Shown here: piece by piece, positions 51,875 through 60,154 of the stretch
Layout of the letters: each line of letters starts with the position of its first letter
Numbering within the stretch: the first letter of the stretch is position 1
DNA from: Alphaproteobacteria bacterium
GTDB taxonomy: Bacteria > Pseudomonadota > Alphaproteobacteria > Caulobacterales > Maricaulaceae
Reading direction: 5' to 3'
NCBI GenBank assembly: GCA_016124665.1
Contig: WGNH01000017.1
Location: 62,001-126,000 of the forward strand
Length of the DNA: 64,000 nucleotides
The notes under the pieces: model-generated
What the model saw: the letters and a program-made list of their open reading frames with translations, nothing else
Told to the model about the DNA's origin: nothing
Database searches by the model: none
Position numbers and translations under genes: made by a program

Positions 51875-52127
51875 CGTAATCCCGCTACAATATCAATCAA
51901 CATATTGAATGAAAGAAAGAATTAGGGTTTTCCTGTTTTGTAAACAGAAGACCATTCTGATTTTAATAAACAGTCAGGAATTGTGTGGATTCCGGGGAAA
52001 AGACACTTCCCCACACAACCCACACACCAACGACTCTCACAATCAATAAAACAAGACTCTGTAAGAAAGGGGGAGAAGTGATTAACGCGGATTGCCTTCC
52101 GGCATATTGCCCCCTAACCCTCCGGTC

Positions 52128-53150
52128 ATGACCAAAAGCATTCTGAAAGTTCTGAACGGAGAAGCGCTCGATCAGCCGCCGGTATGGCTGATGAGACAGG
52201 CCGGGCGCTACTTGCCGGAATACCGGGAAGTCCGGTCCGGTGCGAAGAGTTTCATCGACTTCTGCCTGACGCCGGATAAGGCAACAGAAGTCACCTTGCA
52301 GCCCATCCGCCGCTTTAACTTTGATGCGGCAATCTTGTTTGCCGATATTCTTTTGATCCCAATGACTTTGGGCCGCAAGGTCTGGTTCGAGACCGGTGAA
52401 GGCCCGAAGCTTGATCCATTGTCAGCAGACGACATTGCCGGCCTAGAGATCGGTGATGTCGAGGCCATACTCGGACCGGTCGGTCAGACCGTCGCCAGTC
52501 TCTCGGTCGCACTTCCGGCGGAGACGGCATTGATCGGATTTGCCGGCTCGCCCTGGACGGTCGCGACCTACATGATCGAAGGCGGCGGATCAAAAGACCG
52601 CTGGAATGCACGGCGGATGTATTGGCAATATCCGCAGGCCATGGCGCGTCTGCTTGACCTGATCGCCGACGCCACAATCCGCTATCTGGTGATGCAGGCC
52701 AGAGCCGGGGCCGAAGTGCTGAAACTCTTCGATAGCTGGGCGGAAGGGCTGCCGCCGCCCATGTTCGAGGACATGGTCATCCGTCCGACACGCCGCATTG
52801 TTGATGGCCTCCGGGCAGCCGGAATTACCTGTCCGGTTATCGGCTTTCCGAAAGGGGCCGGGCCGAACTATATCGGCTATGCAGAGCGTAGTGGTGTGAC
52901 CGCCCTGGCGCTGGATCACGGTCTCAATACGCAATGGGCATTGGATAATCTGCCGGAGCGCATGCCGCTGCAGGGACAACTGGACCCTGCCGCGCTGCGC
53001 GCCGGCGGGGAAGCGCTTGACGCTGAAATTGATCGGATCATTTCCGCTTTCCGGGGCCGGCCGCATATTTTCAATCTGGGCCATGGCATAACACCGGATG
53101 TTCCGGTTGCACATGTCGAGCAACTGGTGCGGAAAATCAGAGGCGAATAG
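52128..53150 (+). CDS. hemE: Uroporphyrinogen decarboxylase
   Basis: Decarboxylates uroporphyrinogen III to coproporphyrinogen III in haem synthesis. The 340-aa protein begins with the usual LKVLNGEALDQPPVWLMRQAGRYLPEYREVR (two Arg of the substrate site), then DAAILFADILLIPMTLG, IGFAGSPWTVATYMIEGGGS, LKLFDSWAEGLPP and a conserved C-terminus FNLGHGITPDVPVAHVEQLV. The ATG at 52128 is preferred over one 36 bp upstream, which would only add an unrelated leader. It is the first gene right of the origin, as in Caulobacter where the hemE promoter overlaps Cori; hemH follows 2 bp later. Confidence 0.97.
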   Translation: MTKSILKVLNGEALDQPPVWLMRQAGRYLPEYREVRSGAKSFIDFCLTPDKATEVTLQPIRRFNFDAAILFADILLIPMTLGRKVWFETGEGPKLDPLSADDIAGLEIGDVEAILGPVGQTVASLSVALPAETALIGFAGSPWTVATYMIEGGGSKDRWNARRMYWQYPQAMARLLDLIADATIRYLVMQARAGAEVLKLFDSWAEGLPPPMFEDMVIRPTRRIVDGLRAAGITCPVIGFPKGAGPNYIGYAERSGVTALALDHGLNTQWALDNLPERMPLQGQLDPAALRAGGEALDAEIDRIISAFRGRPHIFNLGHGITPDVPVAHVEQLVRKIRGE

Positions 53151-53152
53151 GC

Positions 53153-54190
53153 ATGGCGCGCAAGATTGCGATCGTATTGTTCAATCTCGGCGGACCGGAC
53201 GGTCCGGATGATGTGAAGCCCTTTTTGCGCAATCTCTTCCGCGACCCTGCCATTATCGGCGCACCGGGACCGGTCCGCGAGGCGCTGGCCTGGTTTATTT
53301 CCACAATGCGGGCACCATCGGCCCGGAAGAATTACGAGCTGATGGGCGGAGGATCACCCCTCCTGGCGGAATCGCAAAAACAGGCAGACGCCCTGATAGC
53401 ACGGTTGAAGGCCGAGAATACGGGCGACGATTTCAGGACCTTTATCGCCATGCGTTACTGGCATCCCTTTGTGGAAGAAGCCGTCAGTGCGGTGAAAGAC
53501 TGGGGTGCCGATGAAATCGTGCTTCTGCCGCTCTATCCGCAGTATTCAACCTCGACGACGGGTTCGTCCTTGACCGGATGGCAGCAAGCCGGTGGTGGCG
53601 AAGCCCGGATTGTCTGTTGTTATCCCGGGCACCCGGACTTTATCAAGGCCCATGCTGATCTGATCCGCGACAAGTGGACCGCGGCCGGAGCGCCGGACAC
53701 TATACGTCTGCTGTTTTCTGCGCACGGTCTGCCGGAGCGGACCGTCAAACAGGGCGATCCCTATCAATGGCAAATCGAGCAGACCGCGGCGTCTGTTGCG
53801 CAAGCGCTGCCGGAATTGCCCGACTGGCAGATCTGCTATCAGTCCCGGGTTGGCCCGCTGAAATGGATCGGTCCGTCCACGGAAGACGCAATCAGTCAGG
53901 CCGCCCGTGACGGAAAAGCCATCCTGCTCACCCCGATTGCCTTTGTTTCGGAACATATCGAGACGCTGGTCGAGCTGGATGATGAATATGGTGAACTGGC
54001 TGCTGAAGAAGGGATCGGAACCTATTTGCGGGTGCCTGCACTGGGCATTCATGAAGGCTATATCGAGACTCTGGCGCAGTTGACTCTGGAGGCACTGAAC
54101 GGTCCCGCAGGTCTGAAACCGCCTTGCGGCAAGCGGCTTTGCCCGGCAGGTTTTTCCAAATGCCCCAATCATGTGAGCGAACATGTCTGA
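53153..54190 (+). CDS. hemH: Ferrochelatase
   Basis: Inserts Fe2+ into protoporphyrin IX, the last haem step, at the inner membrane. The 345-aa protein has IVLFNLGGPDGPDDVKPFLRNLF at the N-terminus, MRYWHPFVEEAV, LPLYPQYSTSTTGSSL, FSAHGLPERTVKQGDPY with the catalytic His, YQSRVGPLKWIGPSTEDAI and FVSEHIETLVELDDEY with His and Glu. The C-terminal CGKRLCPAGFSKCPNH contains cysteines that may bind a [2Fe-2S] cluster, as in some other ferrochelatases. It starts 2 bp after hemE and overlaps hemJ by 8 bp. Confidence 0.96.
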   Translation: MARKIAIVLFNLGGPDGPDDVKPFLRNLFRDPAIIGAPGPVREALAWFISTMRAPSARKNYELMGGGSPLLAESQKQADALIARLKAENTGDDFRTFIAMRYWHPFVEEAVSAVKDWGADEIVLLPLYPQYSTSTTGSSLTGWQQAGGGEARIVCCYPGHPDFIKAHADLIRDKWTAAGAPDTIRLLFSAHGLPERTVKQGDPYQWQIEQTAASVAQALPELPDWQICYQSRVGPLKWIGPSTEDAISQAARDGKAILLTPIAFVSEHIETLVELDDEYGELAAEEGIGTYLRVPALGIHEGYIETLAQLTLEALNGPAGLKPPCGKRLCPAGFSKCPNHVSEHV

Positions 54191-54647
54191 GGTTGTGATA
54201 GCCGCCTATGACTGGCTGCGCGGTTTACACATCCTGGCGGTTATTGCCTGGATGGCGGGCCTGCTCTACCTGCCGCGCCTGTTTGTCTATCATTGTACGG
54301 CAATACCGGGGGGGGAGCTCGACGAGGTCCTCAGACTTCAGGAACACCGCCTCCTGAAATTCATAATGAATCCGGCCATGATTGCGGCCTGGATTTTTGG
54401 CCTGTTACTGATCTGGTCGAATGCCGAGCGCTCTGGTGGCTGGTCTGTCTTTTTGCAATGGGATTGGGCCGTGAAATTCGCAGCCATCTCCCTGATGACA
54501 GGTCTGCATCACATCTTTGCCATCCGGAAAAAGCACTTTGAAGCCGGCACCAATGACTGGCCCCAGCGGAAATACCGCATTTACAATGAATTGCCTGCGC
54601 TTCTGGCCATTATCACTGTTCTGGTTGCGACCGTCGCCCTGCGCTAG
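54183..54647 (+). CDS. hemJ: Protoporphyrinogen IX oxidase HemJ
   Basis: 154-aa inner-membrane protein with about four helices, oxidising protoporphyrinogen IX to protoporphyrin IX. The N-terminal YDWLRGLHILAVIAWMAGLLYLPRLFVYH includes a conserved His of the family (haem ligand); NPAMIAAWIFGLLLIW, WAVKFAAISLMTGLHHIF and YRIYNELPALLAIITVLVATV complete it. It overlaps hemH by 8 bp, so hemE-hemH-hemJ form a haem operon transcribed away from the origin. A bulged hairpin follows the stop at 54648-54667, without a T-run. Confidence 0.93.
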   Translation: MSEVVIAAYDWLRGLHILAVIAWMAGLLYLPRLFVYHCTAIPGGELDEVLRLQEHRLLKFIMNPAMIAAWIFGLLLIWSNAERSGGWSVFLQWDWAVKFAAISLMTGLHHIFAIRKKHFEAGTNDWPQRKYRIYNELPALLAIITVLVATVALR

Positions 54648-54686
54648 TTCCGGCTTGACGCCGAACCCCGCCTGTGTCAGTCGTCA

Positions 54687-54717
54687 GGAAAGTTTCGCGA
54701 CCGCGAAATTCCTTTCC
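54687..54717 (+). promoter_or_regulatory. Strong hairpin in the rho leader
   Basis: GGAAAG-TTTCGCG-AC-CGCGAAA-TTC-CTTTCC folds into a long stem: a 6-bp outer stem and a 7-bp inner stem (6 bp with a 4-base loop in practice), with only a 3-base bulge. A second hairpin, TTCCGC-TGCCTG-GCGGAA, lies at 54775-54792. Both sit in the 207-bp gap before rho, where an autoregulatory leader is known in other bacteria. Confidence 0.6.
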
Positions 54718-54854
54718 CGGTGTGCGCCAGACCAGCGGCGAACCCGGAGACCCTGACACACCCGTTTTTGACTGTTCCGCTGCCTGGCGGAATCCGTCCG
54801 ATAAACAGGCCAGATTGAAACATACCTCCCCCTTTTCGACACAAGTGAGTCCCG

Positions 54855-56237
54855 ATGTCCGATTATAATGACGATATGGAATCTGATGACGACGATCTCG
54901 ATAACGAGAACGATTCCGATCTGGATGAGTCCGAGGCAGAACCGAAAACCCTGCCGGACATGCTGGCCGGCATGACCCGCATGACCCTTCAGGAATTGAA
55001 GGAAAAAAAGCCCACGGAATTGCTGGAAATCGCCGAGGTCCTCGACATCGAGAATGCGGCAACCATGCGCAAACAGGGCATCATGTTTGCGGTCCTGAAA
55101 GAAGTGGCCGAGCGCGGTGTCGAGATTTCCGGTGGCGGGACTCTTGAAATTCTCCAGGATGGTTTCGGTTTTCTGCGATCGCCGGAAGCCAATTATCTGG
55201 CCGGGCCGGACGACATCTATGTCTCGCCGAACCAAATCAAGAAATTCGGCCTACGCACCGGAGACACCGTTGAAGGCGAGATCCGCGCGCCGCGGCGTGG
55301 TGAACGCTATTTCGCGCTGCTCAAGATCAGCCTCATCAATTTTTCCGATCCCGAAGCTGCGCGTCACAAGATCCATTTTGACAATTTGACGCCGCTTTAT
55401 CCTGAAGAGCGCTTCAATCTGGAATTGCCGGACCCCACGAAGAAGGACCGGACCGGCCGCGTGATCGATATTGTGGCGCCGATCGGCAAGGGCCAGCGGG
55501 CCCTGATTGTGGCGCCGCCGCGGACGGGCAAGACGATGATTCTTCAGAACATCGCCAATGCCATCGAGACCAATCACCCGGATTGCTACCTTATTGTGCT
55601 TCTGATCGACGAGCGGCCCGAGGAAGTCACCGACATGCAGCGCACCGTGAAAGGCGAGGTCGTCTCCTCGACTTTTGACGAGCCGGCGACGCGCCACGTC
55701 CAGGTGGCCGACATGGTGATCGAAAAGGCCAAGCGCCTGGTCGAACATGGCCGCGATGTGGTCATCCTGCTCGATTCCATCACCCGTCTCGGCCGCGCCT
55801 ACAACACGGTGGTTCCCTCATCCGGCAAGGTTCTGACCGGCGGTGTCGACGCCAATGCCCTGCAGCGGCCGAAACGTTTCTTCGGTGCCGCCCGGAATAT
55901 CGAGCATGGCGGCTCGCTCTCCATCATCGCCACGGCGCTGATCGATACCGGCTCGCGCATGGACGAAGTGATTTTCGAAGAATTCAAGGGGACGGGCAAT
56001 TCGGAAATCGTTCTCGACCGCAAAGTGGCCGACAAGCGCGTTTTCCCGGCCATCGACATTCTCAAGTCCGGAACCCGCAAGGAAGAGCTGCTCGTCGACA
56101 AGGTCGATCTGCAGAAAACCTATGTTCTGCGCCGCATCCTCAACCCGATGGGCGCCCAGGACGCGATCGATTTCCTTCTGTCCAAGCTTAAGGAAACAAA
56201 GACCAATTCGGACTTTTTTGATTCAATGAACACCTAG
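54855..56237 (+). CDS. rho: Transcription termination factor Rho
   Basis: Hexameric RNA-dependent ATPase that ends transcription. The 460-aa protein carries an unusually acidic N-terminal extension of about 35 residues (Asp/Glu/Asn/Ser-rich), then the Rho N-terminal domain ([22 protein letters not shown]), the RNA-binding cold-shock-like domain ([20 protein letters not shown]), Walker [16 protein letters not shown], the Q-loop region and the R-loop ([47 protein letters not shown]). The ATG at 54855 lacks a strong ribosome binding site, and internal ATGs exist within the acidic part, so the extension's length is uncertain. The leader holds two hairpins. Confidence 0.97.
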   Translation: MSDYNDDMESDDDDLDNENDSDLDESEAEPKTLPDMLAGMTRMTLQELKEKKPTELLEIAEVLDIENAATMRKQGIMFAVLKEVAERGVEISGGGTLEILQDGFGFLRSPEANYLAGPDDIYVSPNQIKKFGLRTGDTVEGEIRAPRRGERYFALLKISLINFSDPEAARHKIHFDNLTPLYPEERFNLELPDPTKKDRTGRVIDIVAPIGKGQRALIVAPPRTGKTMILQNIANAIETNHPDCYLIVLLIDERPEEVTDMQRTVKGEVVSSTFDEPATRHVQVADMVIEKAKRLVEHGRDVVILLDSITRLGRAYNTVVPSSGKVLTGGVDANALQRPKRFFGAARNIEHGGSLSIIATALIDTGSRMDEVIFEEFKGTGNSEIVLDRKVADKRVFPAIDILKSGTRKEELLVDKVDLQKTYVLRRILNPMGAQDAIDFLLSKLKETKTNSDFFDSMNT

Positions 56238-56244
56238 GCTGATC

Positions 56245-56871
56245 ATGCCGGCACCAGATATCACGCTCTATTACGCGCCTCTGACCCGGGCCATCCGGCC
56301 CCGTTGGGTGATGGAGGAAATGGGCATTCCCTACCGGCTGGAGCGCCCGAACTTCAAACATGGCAATGTCGGGGGTGAGGCCTACAAGACGATCAATCCG
56401 CTGCAGAAAATCCCGGCGATGCGCGATGGCGAGACGCTGATGCTGGAATCACTGGCGATGATGCAATATCTCGCCGGGAAATACGGCCCGACGGATCTGG
56501 TTGTGACGCCGGATGAGCCTGATTATGCCCGCTATCTGGAATGGCTGCATTTCGGAGAAGCCAGCATGGTCATGGCGAACAGCCTGATGCTGGCGCACAC
56601 AATGCTGCTGCCCGAAGACAAGCGCAATCCGGGTCTGGCCCGGTGGGCAAAATCCGAATTCGATAAACAGGCACTACTGATCACCAGCCGTGGCCTCGAA
56701 GGGCGCGAATGGCTCGCCGGTGACCGGCTCACCCTTGCTGACATGTCGATTGTCTACATGCTGCTTCTGGTGAAGCTGGTGAAGCAGTTTGATGACGTGC
56801 CGGATGAACTCAAGGCCTATTTCAAACGCGCAACGGCACGGGACAGCTGGAAACGCGCCACCGCCGATTAA
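56245..56871 (+). CDS. Glutathione S-transferase family protein
   Basis: 208-aa cytosolic protein. The N-terminal thioredoxin-fold domain (ITLYYAPLTRAIRPRWVMEEMGIPYRLER, then NPLQKIPAMRDGETLMLESLAMMQYLAGKYG) has the cis-Pro and the Glu-Ser pair that binds glutathione; the C-terminal domain is all-helical (LEGREWLAGDRLTLADMSIVYMLLL). Substrate is not predictable. It starts 7 bp after rho and is presumably read through from it. Its stop interlocks with that of the GDPD gene (TTAA). Confidence 0.9.
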   Translation: MPAPDITLYYAPLTRAIRPRWVMEEMGIPYRLERPNFKHGNVGGEAYKTINPLQKIPAMRDGETLMLESLAMMQYLAGKYGPTDLVVTPDEPDYARYLEWLHFGEASMVMANSLMLAHTMLLPEDKRNPGLARWAKSEFDKQALLITSRGLEGREWLAGDRLTLADMSIVYMLLLVKLVKQFDDVPDELKAYFKRATARDSWKRATAD

Positions 56872-57704
56872 TCAGCGCGGCAATAGGAATTCCATCGTCC
56901 GAATGCACGCACGGCCGCTTCCGGATTATCCGATGCCAGCAATTCTATATGCTGCGCGTCGATGAAATCATAATCGATCGAGCCGTCCGCTTCCGCAGGA
57001 AAATCATGGATGGCGGTTTCGATTCCCTGCCCGGTCAGGAAGGCTTCGGTGCGGGCGTCGGGAACACCCCGCCCGGCCCAGGCCAGCAGGGAAGAAAACT
57101 GAAGCTCGCTGTTGAGCACAATGTCGCGGTCCGTGAATGGCAGGGAAATGCCGATATCGGTCGAAACGGCCTGGATCGCACCCGCCTCCTCAACATCATA
57201 GATGATGATGAGGCTCTGGCCTGCCATTCCCTCTGCAAGTGCAAGTTCGGCAATACGGGCAGGAGAGAGGCCTTTCAGGTCGAGCTCCAGATAGAGTCCG
57301 GTTTCGCGGGCAATTTCGAAAGCCTCTGCCAGCGTCGGGATGCGATCAGCCGTCCTGTGGCCTTCTGAATCGACCAGGTAATGCGGCTGCAGGTCCTCCA
57401 GCGTCAGCTCGGCGACGGTCCCGCTTGCGGTCGTCGTCCGGTCCAGTGTCGCGTCATGCATCAGGATAATTTCACCATCTGCGGTTTCACGAAGGTCGAT
57501 TTCGGCAAAGGCCGCGCCCAGCTCTGCGGCCCGGCGCAAACCGGACAGGGAATTTTCTGGAATTCCCGGCTCGAATCCCCCCGCCCGGTGGACGGCCACC
57601 AGAGTGATATCGGCCTCGCGTGCGCAATCAAGCAGGCCGCTGACGGGCAAGAGGCCCGACGTGATTTGCAAGCTCAGAAAAATCAGCGAAACGCCGGGAA
57701 ACAT
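56868..57704 (-). CDS. Glycerophosphodiester phosphodiesterase family protein
   Basis: 278-aa secreted or membrane-anchored protein with a GDPD TIM barrel. The N-terminal hydrophobic segment (FPGVSLIFLSLQITSGLLPV) looks like a signal peptide. Catalytic elements are VAVHRAGGFEPGIPENSLSG (His-Arg and Glu), AAFAEIDLRETADGEIILMHDATLDRTT (Glu, Asp and second His) and LYLELDLKG. It would hydrolyse deacylated phospholipids to glycerol-3-phosphate. It starts 12 bp after the dienelactone hydrolase stop and may be co-transcribed with it. Residue pattern PGIPENSLSG differs slightly from the usual APENT. Confidence 0.87.
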   Translation of the reverse strand: MFPGVSLIFLSLQITSGLLPVSGLLDCAREADITLVAVHRAGGFEPGIPENSLSGLRRAAELGAAFAEIDLRETADGEIILMHDATLDRTTTASGTVAELTLEDLQPHYLVDSEGHRTADRIPTLAEAFEIARETGLYLELDLKGLSPARIAELALAEGMAGQSLIIIYDVEEAGAIQAVSTDIGISLPFTDRDIVLNSELQFSSLLAWAGRGVPDARTEAFLTGQGIETAIHDFPAEADGSIDYDFIDAQHIELLASDNPEAAVRAFGRWNSYCRAD

Positions 57705-57716
57705 GGTGCGTCTGTC

Positions 57717-58415
57717 CTATCCGAGATGCGCCTGCAGAAAGGCGCGGGTGCGTGTATTGGCCAGATCGGCCGCCCTGGCATCAAAATGTGCGCCGCCCTG
57801 CCGGGCAAAGGCATGATCATTGTCCGGATAGTCATGAAGTGTGACATGCGGATTATCGTCCAGCCCCTCATGCATGGCTTTTTGGGCCTTCGCGTCTACA
57901 AATTCGTCCTTTCCCGCGACATGCAGCATCAGATGCCCCGAAATATTTCCGGCCTCCTCCAGATAGTCCGGAATCTTGACGCCGTAATAGCCGACGCAGG
58001 CATCTGCGTCCGTGCGGCAGGCCGTGAGATAGGCCAGCAAACCGCCAAGGCAGTATCCAATTGCGCCGGCCTTGCCATTGGCAGCCGGATCGCGCCGGGC
58101 CACATCAAGGGTTTCCGCAATATCCTTGACCCCGGTATCTGGATCAAATTTACCGAACAATTCAAAGGCTTTATCCCACTCTTCCCTGGTCTGGTCGGTA
58201 ATGTCTATGCCCGGCTCGATTCGCCAGAATAGATCCGGGCAGATGGCGACATATCCCTGATCCGCCAGATCATCGCAGATATCGCGCATCACCTGATTGA
58301 TGCCGAAGATTTCCTGTATGACGATAATCGCGGGGCCGTTGCCGCCCTTCGGGGCGGCGCGATAGGCTTGGAATTCGCCATCTGGGCTGTGGATCGTGAT
58401 CATTTCGGATGCCAT
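57717..58415 (-). CDS. Dienelactone hydrolase family protein
   Basis: 232-aa alpha/beta hydrolase. Elements are EFQAYRAAPKGGNGPAIIVIQEIFGINQVMRDICDDLADQGYVAICPDLFWR at the N-terminus (Glu of the catalytic network), AGAIGYCLGGLLAYL with the nucleophile Cys, and NDHAFARQGGAHFDARAA with the catalytic His. Dienelactone hydrolase itself acts in chlorocatechol degradation, but most homologues have other, unknown substrates. It is divergent from the DUF6489 gene, 83 bp apart, and followed by the GDPD gene. Confidence 0.9.
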   Translation of the reverse strand: MASEMITIHSPDGEFQAYRAAPKGGNGPAIIVIQEIFGINQVMRDICDDLADQGYVAICPDLFWRIEPGIDITDQTREEWDKAFELFGKFDPDTGVKDIAETLDVARRDPAANGKAGAIGYCLGGLLAYLTACRTDADACVGYYGVKIPDYLEEAGNISGHLMLHVAGKDEFVDAKAQKAMHEGLDDNPHVTLHDYPDNDHAFARQGGAHFDARAADLANTRTRAFLQAHLG

Positions 58416-58498
58416 GAGGTCTCTCCCTCGATTTGCTTTTTGCAGCGTGCCGGTTGAGAGGATATAAGCTTGAGCGCCGACAACAAGGGAAGCCGTCC

Positions 58499-58735
58499 AT
58501 GAAGGTCAAGATTGATATCGATTGTACACCGGCCGAGGCCCGCGCCTTTTTCGGCCTTCCCGACGTTACGCCGCTGAATGAAGCGATGGTCAAGGAAATG
58601 TCGAGACGCATGAAGGACAATATGTCCTCGCTCGAACCGGATGTGTTGATGAAGAACTGGATGAGCTTCGGCGGCCAGATGCAGGATCAGTTCATGACAT
58701 TGATGCGCCAGGCTGGACAGACACCCAAAGAATAG
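58499..58735 (+). CDS. DUF6489 family small protein
   Basis: 78-aa cytosolic protein of unknown function. MKVKIDIDCTPAEARAFFGL-PDVTPLNEAMVKEMSRRMKDNM is the pattern I associate with DUF6489, found in Alphaproteobacteria upstream of mnmE. The middle and C-terminal parts are Met-rich helix (LKNWMSFGGQMQDQFMTLMRQAG-like text), similar to poly(3-hydroxyalkanoate)-associated or phasin-like helices only in composition. The ATG at 58499 has GGGAAG upstream. mnmE begins 5 bp after its stop. Confidence 0.8.
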   Translation: MKVKIDIDCTPAEARAFFGLPDVTPLNEAMVKEMSRRMKDNMSSLEPDVLMKNWMSFGGQMQDQFMTLMRQAGQTPKE

Positions 58736-58740
58736 CGCTC

Positions 58741-60066
58741 ATGTCACCCGATACCATATTTGCCCTGGCCACGCCGCCGGGACGCTCGGGCGTGGCCGTG
58801 ATCCGCCTTTCCGGTCCGCTGACACGGGCGATTCTCGATTCGACGCTCGGCGGACAGCGTCCGGAACCGCGAAAAGCGGCCCTGCGCATGATCCGTGATG
58901 CCGGCGGACAGGCCATTGATCAGGGCTTGATCCTGTTCTTCCCCGGCCCGGCCAGCTTTACAGGTGAGGATTGTGCCGAATTCCAGATTCATGGCGGTCC
59001 GGCGATCATCGAGGCGCTGCTGGATCGCCTGCTTGAGCTGGGCGCCCGGCCGGCAGAAGCGGGGGAATTCACGCGCCGTGCCTTCGAGCATGGCAAGCTG
59101 GACCTCACCGAAGCGGAAGGTCTGGCTGATCTGATCGACGCCGAGACATCGGCCCAGCGCGAACAGGCCCTCGCGCAGATGACCGGCGCCCTCAAATCAC
59201 TTTACGAGGACTGGCGCGCCCGACTGGTGTCAATCATGGCCGCCATCGAGGGCGAGATCGACTTTCCCGATGAAGAGGGCGTGCCGGATCATCTGGCACA
59301 GACGGCCCGAACGGCGATCCAGTCCCTTCAGGATCAAATGGCGCGCCATCTGGATGACAATCATCGCGGCGAGAAAATCCGCGACGGTTTCAACATCGCC
59401 ATTATCGGCCCGCCCAATGCCGGCAAGTCGAGCCTGTTGAACGCGCTGGCCAGGCGGGAGGCGGCCATTGTGACCGATATTCCCGGCACCACGCGGGACA
59501 TTGTCGAGGTCCGCACAATTCTGGGGGGGTTTGCGGTGACTCTTGCTGACACGGCGGGGCTGAGGGCGGCTCAGGACATTGTCGAGCAAGAGGGGATAAA
59601 GCGTGCGCTGACTCGTGCTGACTCTGCGGATTTGGTGGTGGGTGTGCTGGATGGAAGTGCTGTCTGGAATCAGGAGATGACTCGAGTCTTGGAAAAATCC
59701 CACCTCCTGGTGGCGAACAAGTCGGATCTGGACCAAAGGCTGACTCTCCCTGACTCTGATGTGGCGGTGATTCGCGCCGCGATCACCAAAGGCGAAGGCG
59801 TTCCGGATATTGAGCGCTGGCTTGAGTCAGAAGTGACGAAACGTCTCGGGCGGCGGGAGATGCCGGCCCTTTCCCGCGCCCGCCATCGCCGGAATGTGGA
59901 ACAGGCGTTTGCGGCATTGGCGCGGGCGGCGGAATCCCTGGATCAGCCTGAATTTGCTGGTGAGGATTTGCGTCTGGCCACGCGCTCCCTGGAGAGTCTG
60001 ACCGGGCGGGTGGATATTGAGGAGGTGCTGGGCGAGGTCTTTTCCCGCTTCTGTGTCGGAAAATAG
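58741..60066 (+). CDS. mnmE: tRNA uridine-5-carboxymethylaminomethyl(34) synthesis GTPase MnmE
   Basis: GTPase that, with MnmG, modifies U34 in the wobble position of tRNAs. The 441-aa protein has the N-terminal tetrahydrofolate-binding domain (TIFALATPPGRSGVAVIRLSG, FFPGPASFTGEDCAEFQIHGG), the G domain (Walker A GPPNAGKSSLLNAL near residue 224, DIPGTTRDIV, DTAGLR, NKSD) and the C-terminal FCVGK with the catalytic Cys. DNA from about 59530 to 59830 is atypical: it uses CTG/GTG/ACT/TCT codons heavily and holds a cluster of GANTC sites. It starts 5 bp after the DUF6489 gene. Confidence 0.97.
   Translation: MSPDTIFALATPPGRSGVAVIRLSGPLTRAILDSTLGGQRPEPRKAALRMIRDAGGQAIDQGLILFFPGPASFTGEDCAEFQIHGGPAIIEALLDRLLELGARPAEAGEFTRRAFEHGKLDLTEAEGLADLIDAETSAQREQALAQMTGALKSLYEDWRARLVSIMAAIEGEIDFPDEEGVPDHLAQTARTAIQSLQDQMARHLDDNHRGEKIRDGFNIAIIGPPNAGKSSLLNALARREAAIVTDIPGTTRDIVEVRTILGGFAVTLADTAGLRAAQDIVEQEGIKRALTRADSADLVVGVLDGSAVWNQEMTRVLEKSHLLVANKSDLDQRLTLPDSDVAVIRAAITKGEGVPDIERWLESEVTKRLGRREMPALSRARHRRNVEQAFAALARAAESLDQPEFAGEDLRLATRSLESLTGRVDIEEVLGEVFSRFCVGK
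59538..59936. repeat. Cluster of eleven GANTC (CcrM) methylation sites inside mnmE
   Basis: GANTC occurs at 59538, 59610, 59620, 59667, 59679, 59684, 59742, 59752, 59769, 59824 and 59932. Eight of them fall within 164 bp (59610-59773), where chance predicts fewer than one. Six share the longer form TGACTC. Codon choice in this part differs from the rest of mnmE. Confidence 0.8.
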
Positions 60067-60071
60067 CTTTG

Positions 60072-60087
60072 TGTTCCACGTGGAACA
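60072..60087. promoter_or_regulatory. parS: parS centromere site 1 (mnmE-mnmG gap)
   Basis: TGTTCCACGTGGAACA is a perfect 16-bp palindrome of the chromosomal parS class (core of TGTTNCACGTGNAACA), extended by one further pairing base on each side. It lies 5 bp after mnmE and 68 bp before mnmG, where ParB would nucleate on the origin-proximal DNA. Confidence 0.9.
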
Positions 60088-60154
60088 CGGCCCCCTCCCC
60101 TCGACTCCGGCGTGCGGAGACATTACATAGCGCGGCCCTGATGGAGTTGATGCG

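Larger units (their letters stand above)
51675..52127. other. Predicted chromosomal replication origin (oriC), Caulobacter-like
   Basis: Gene-free 453-bp gap in which gene direction switches from leftward (ppsR) to rightward (hemE), the position of the origin in Caulobacter. It contains one perfect and four degenerate DnaA boxes (51819-52015), one full TTAA-N7-TTAA CtrA site (51699-51713) and three further TTAAC half-sites (51729, 51848, 52082). It also holds four GANTC sites (51723, 51988, 52032, 52055), an AT-rich core at about 51885-51980 that could be the unwinding element, two small palindromes (51888-51907, 51933-51947) and three copies of TAAACAG (one inverted). No coding ORF or RNA gene is seen. 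Confidence 0.85.
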
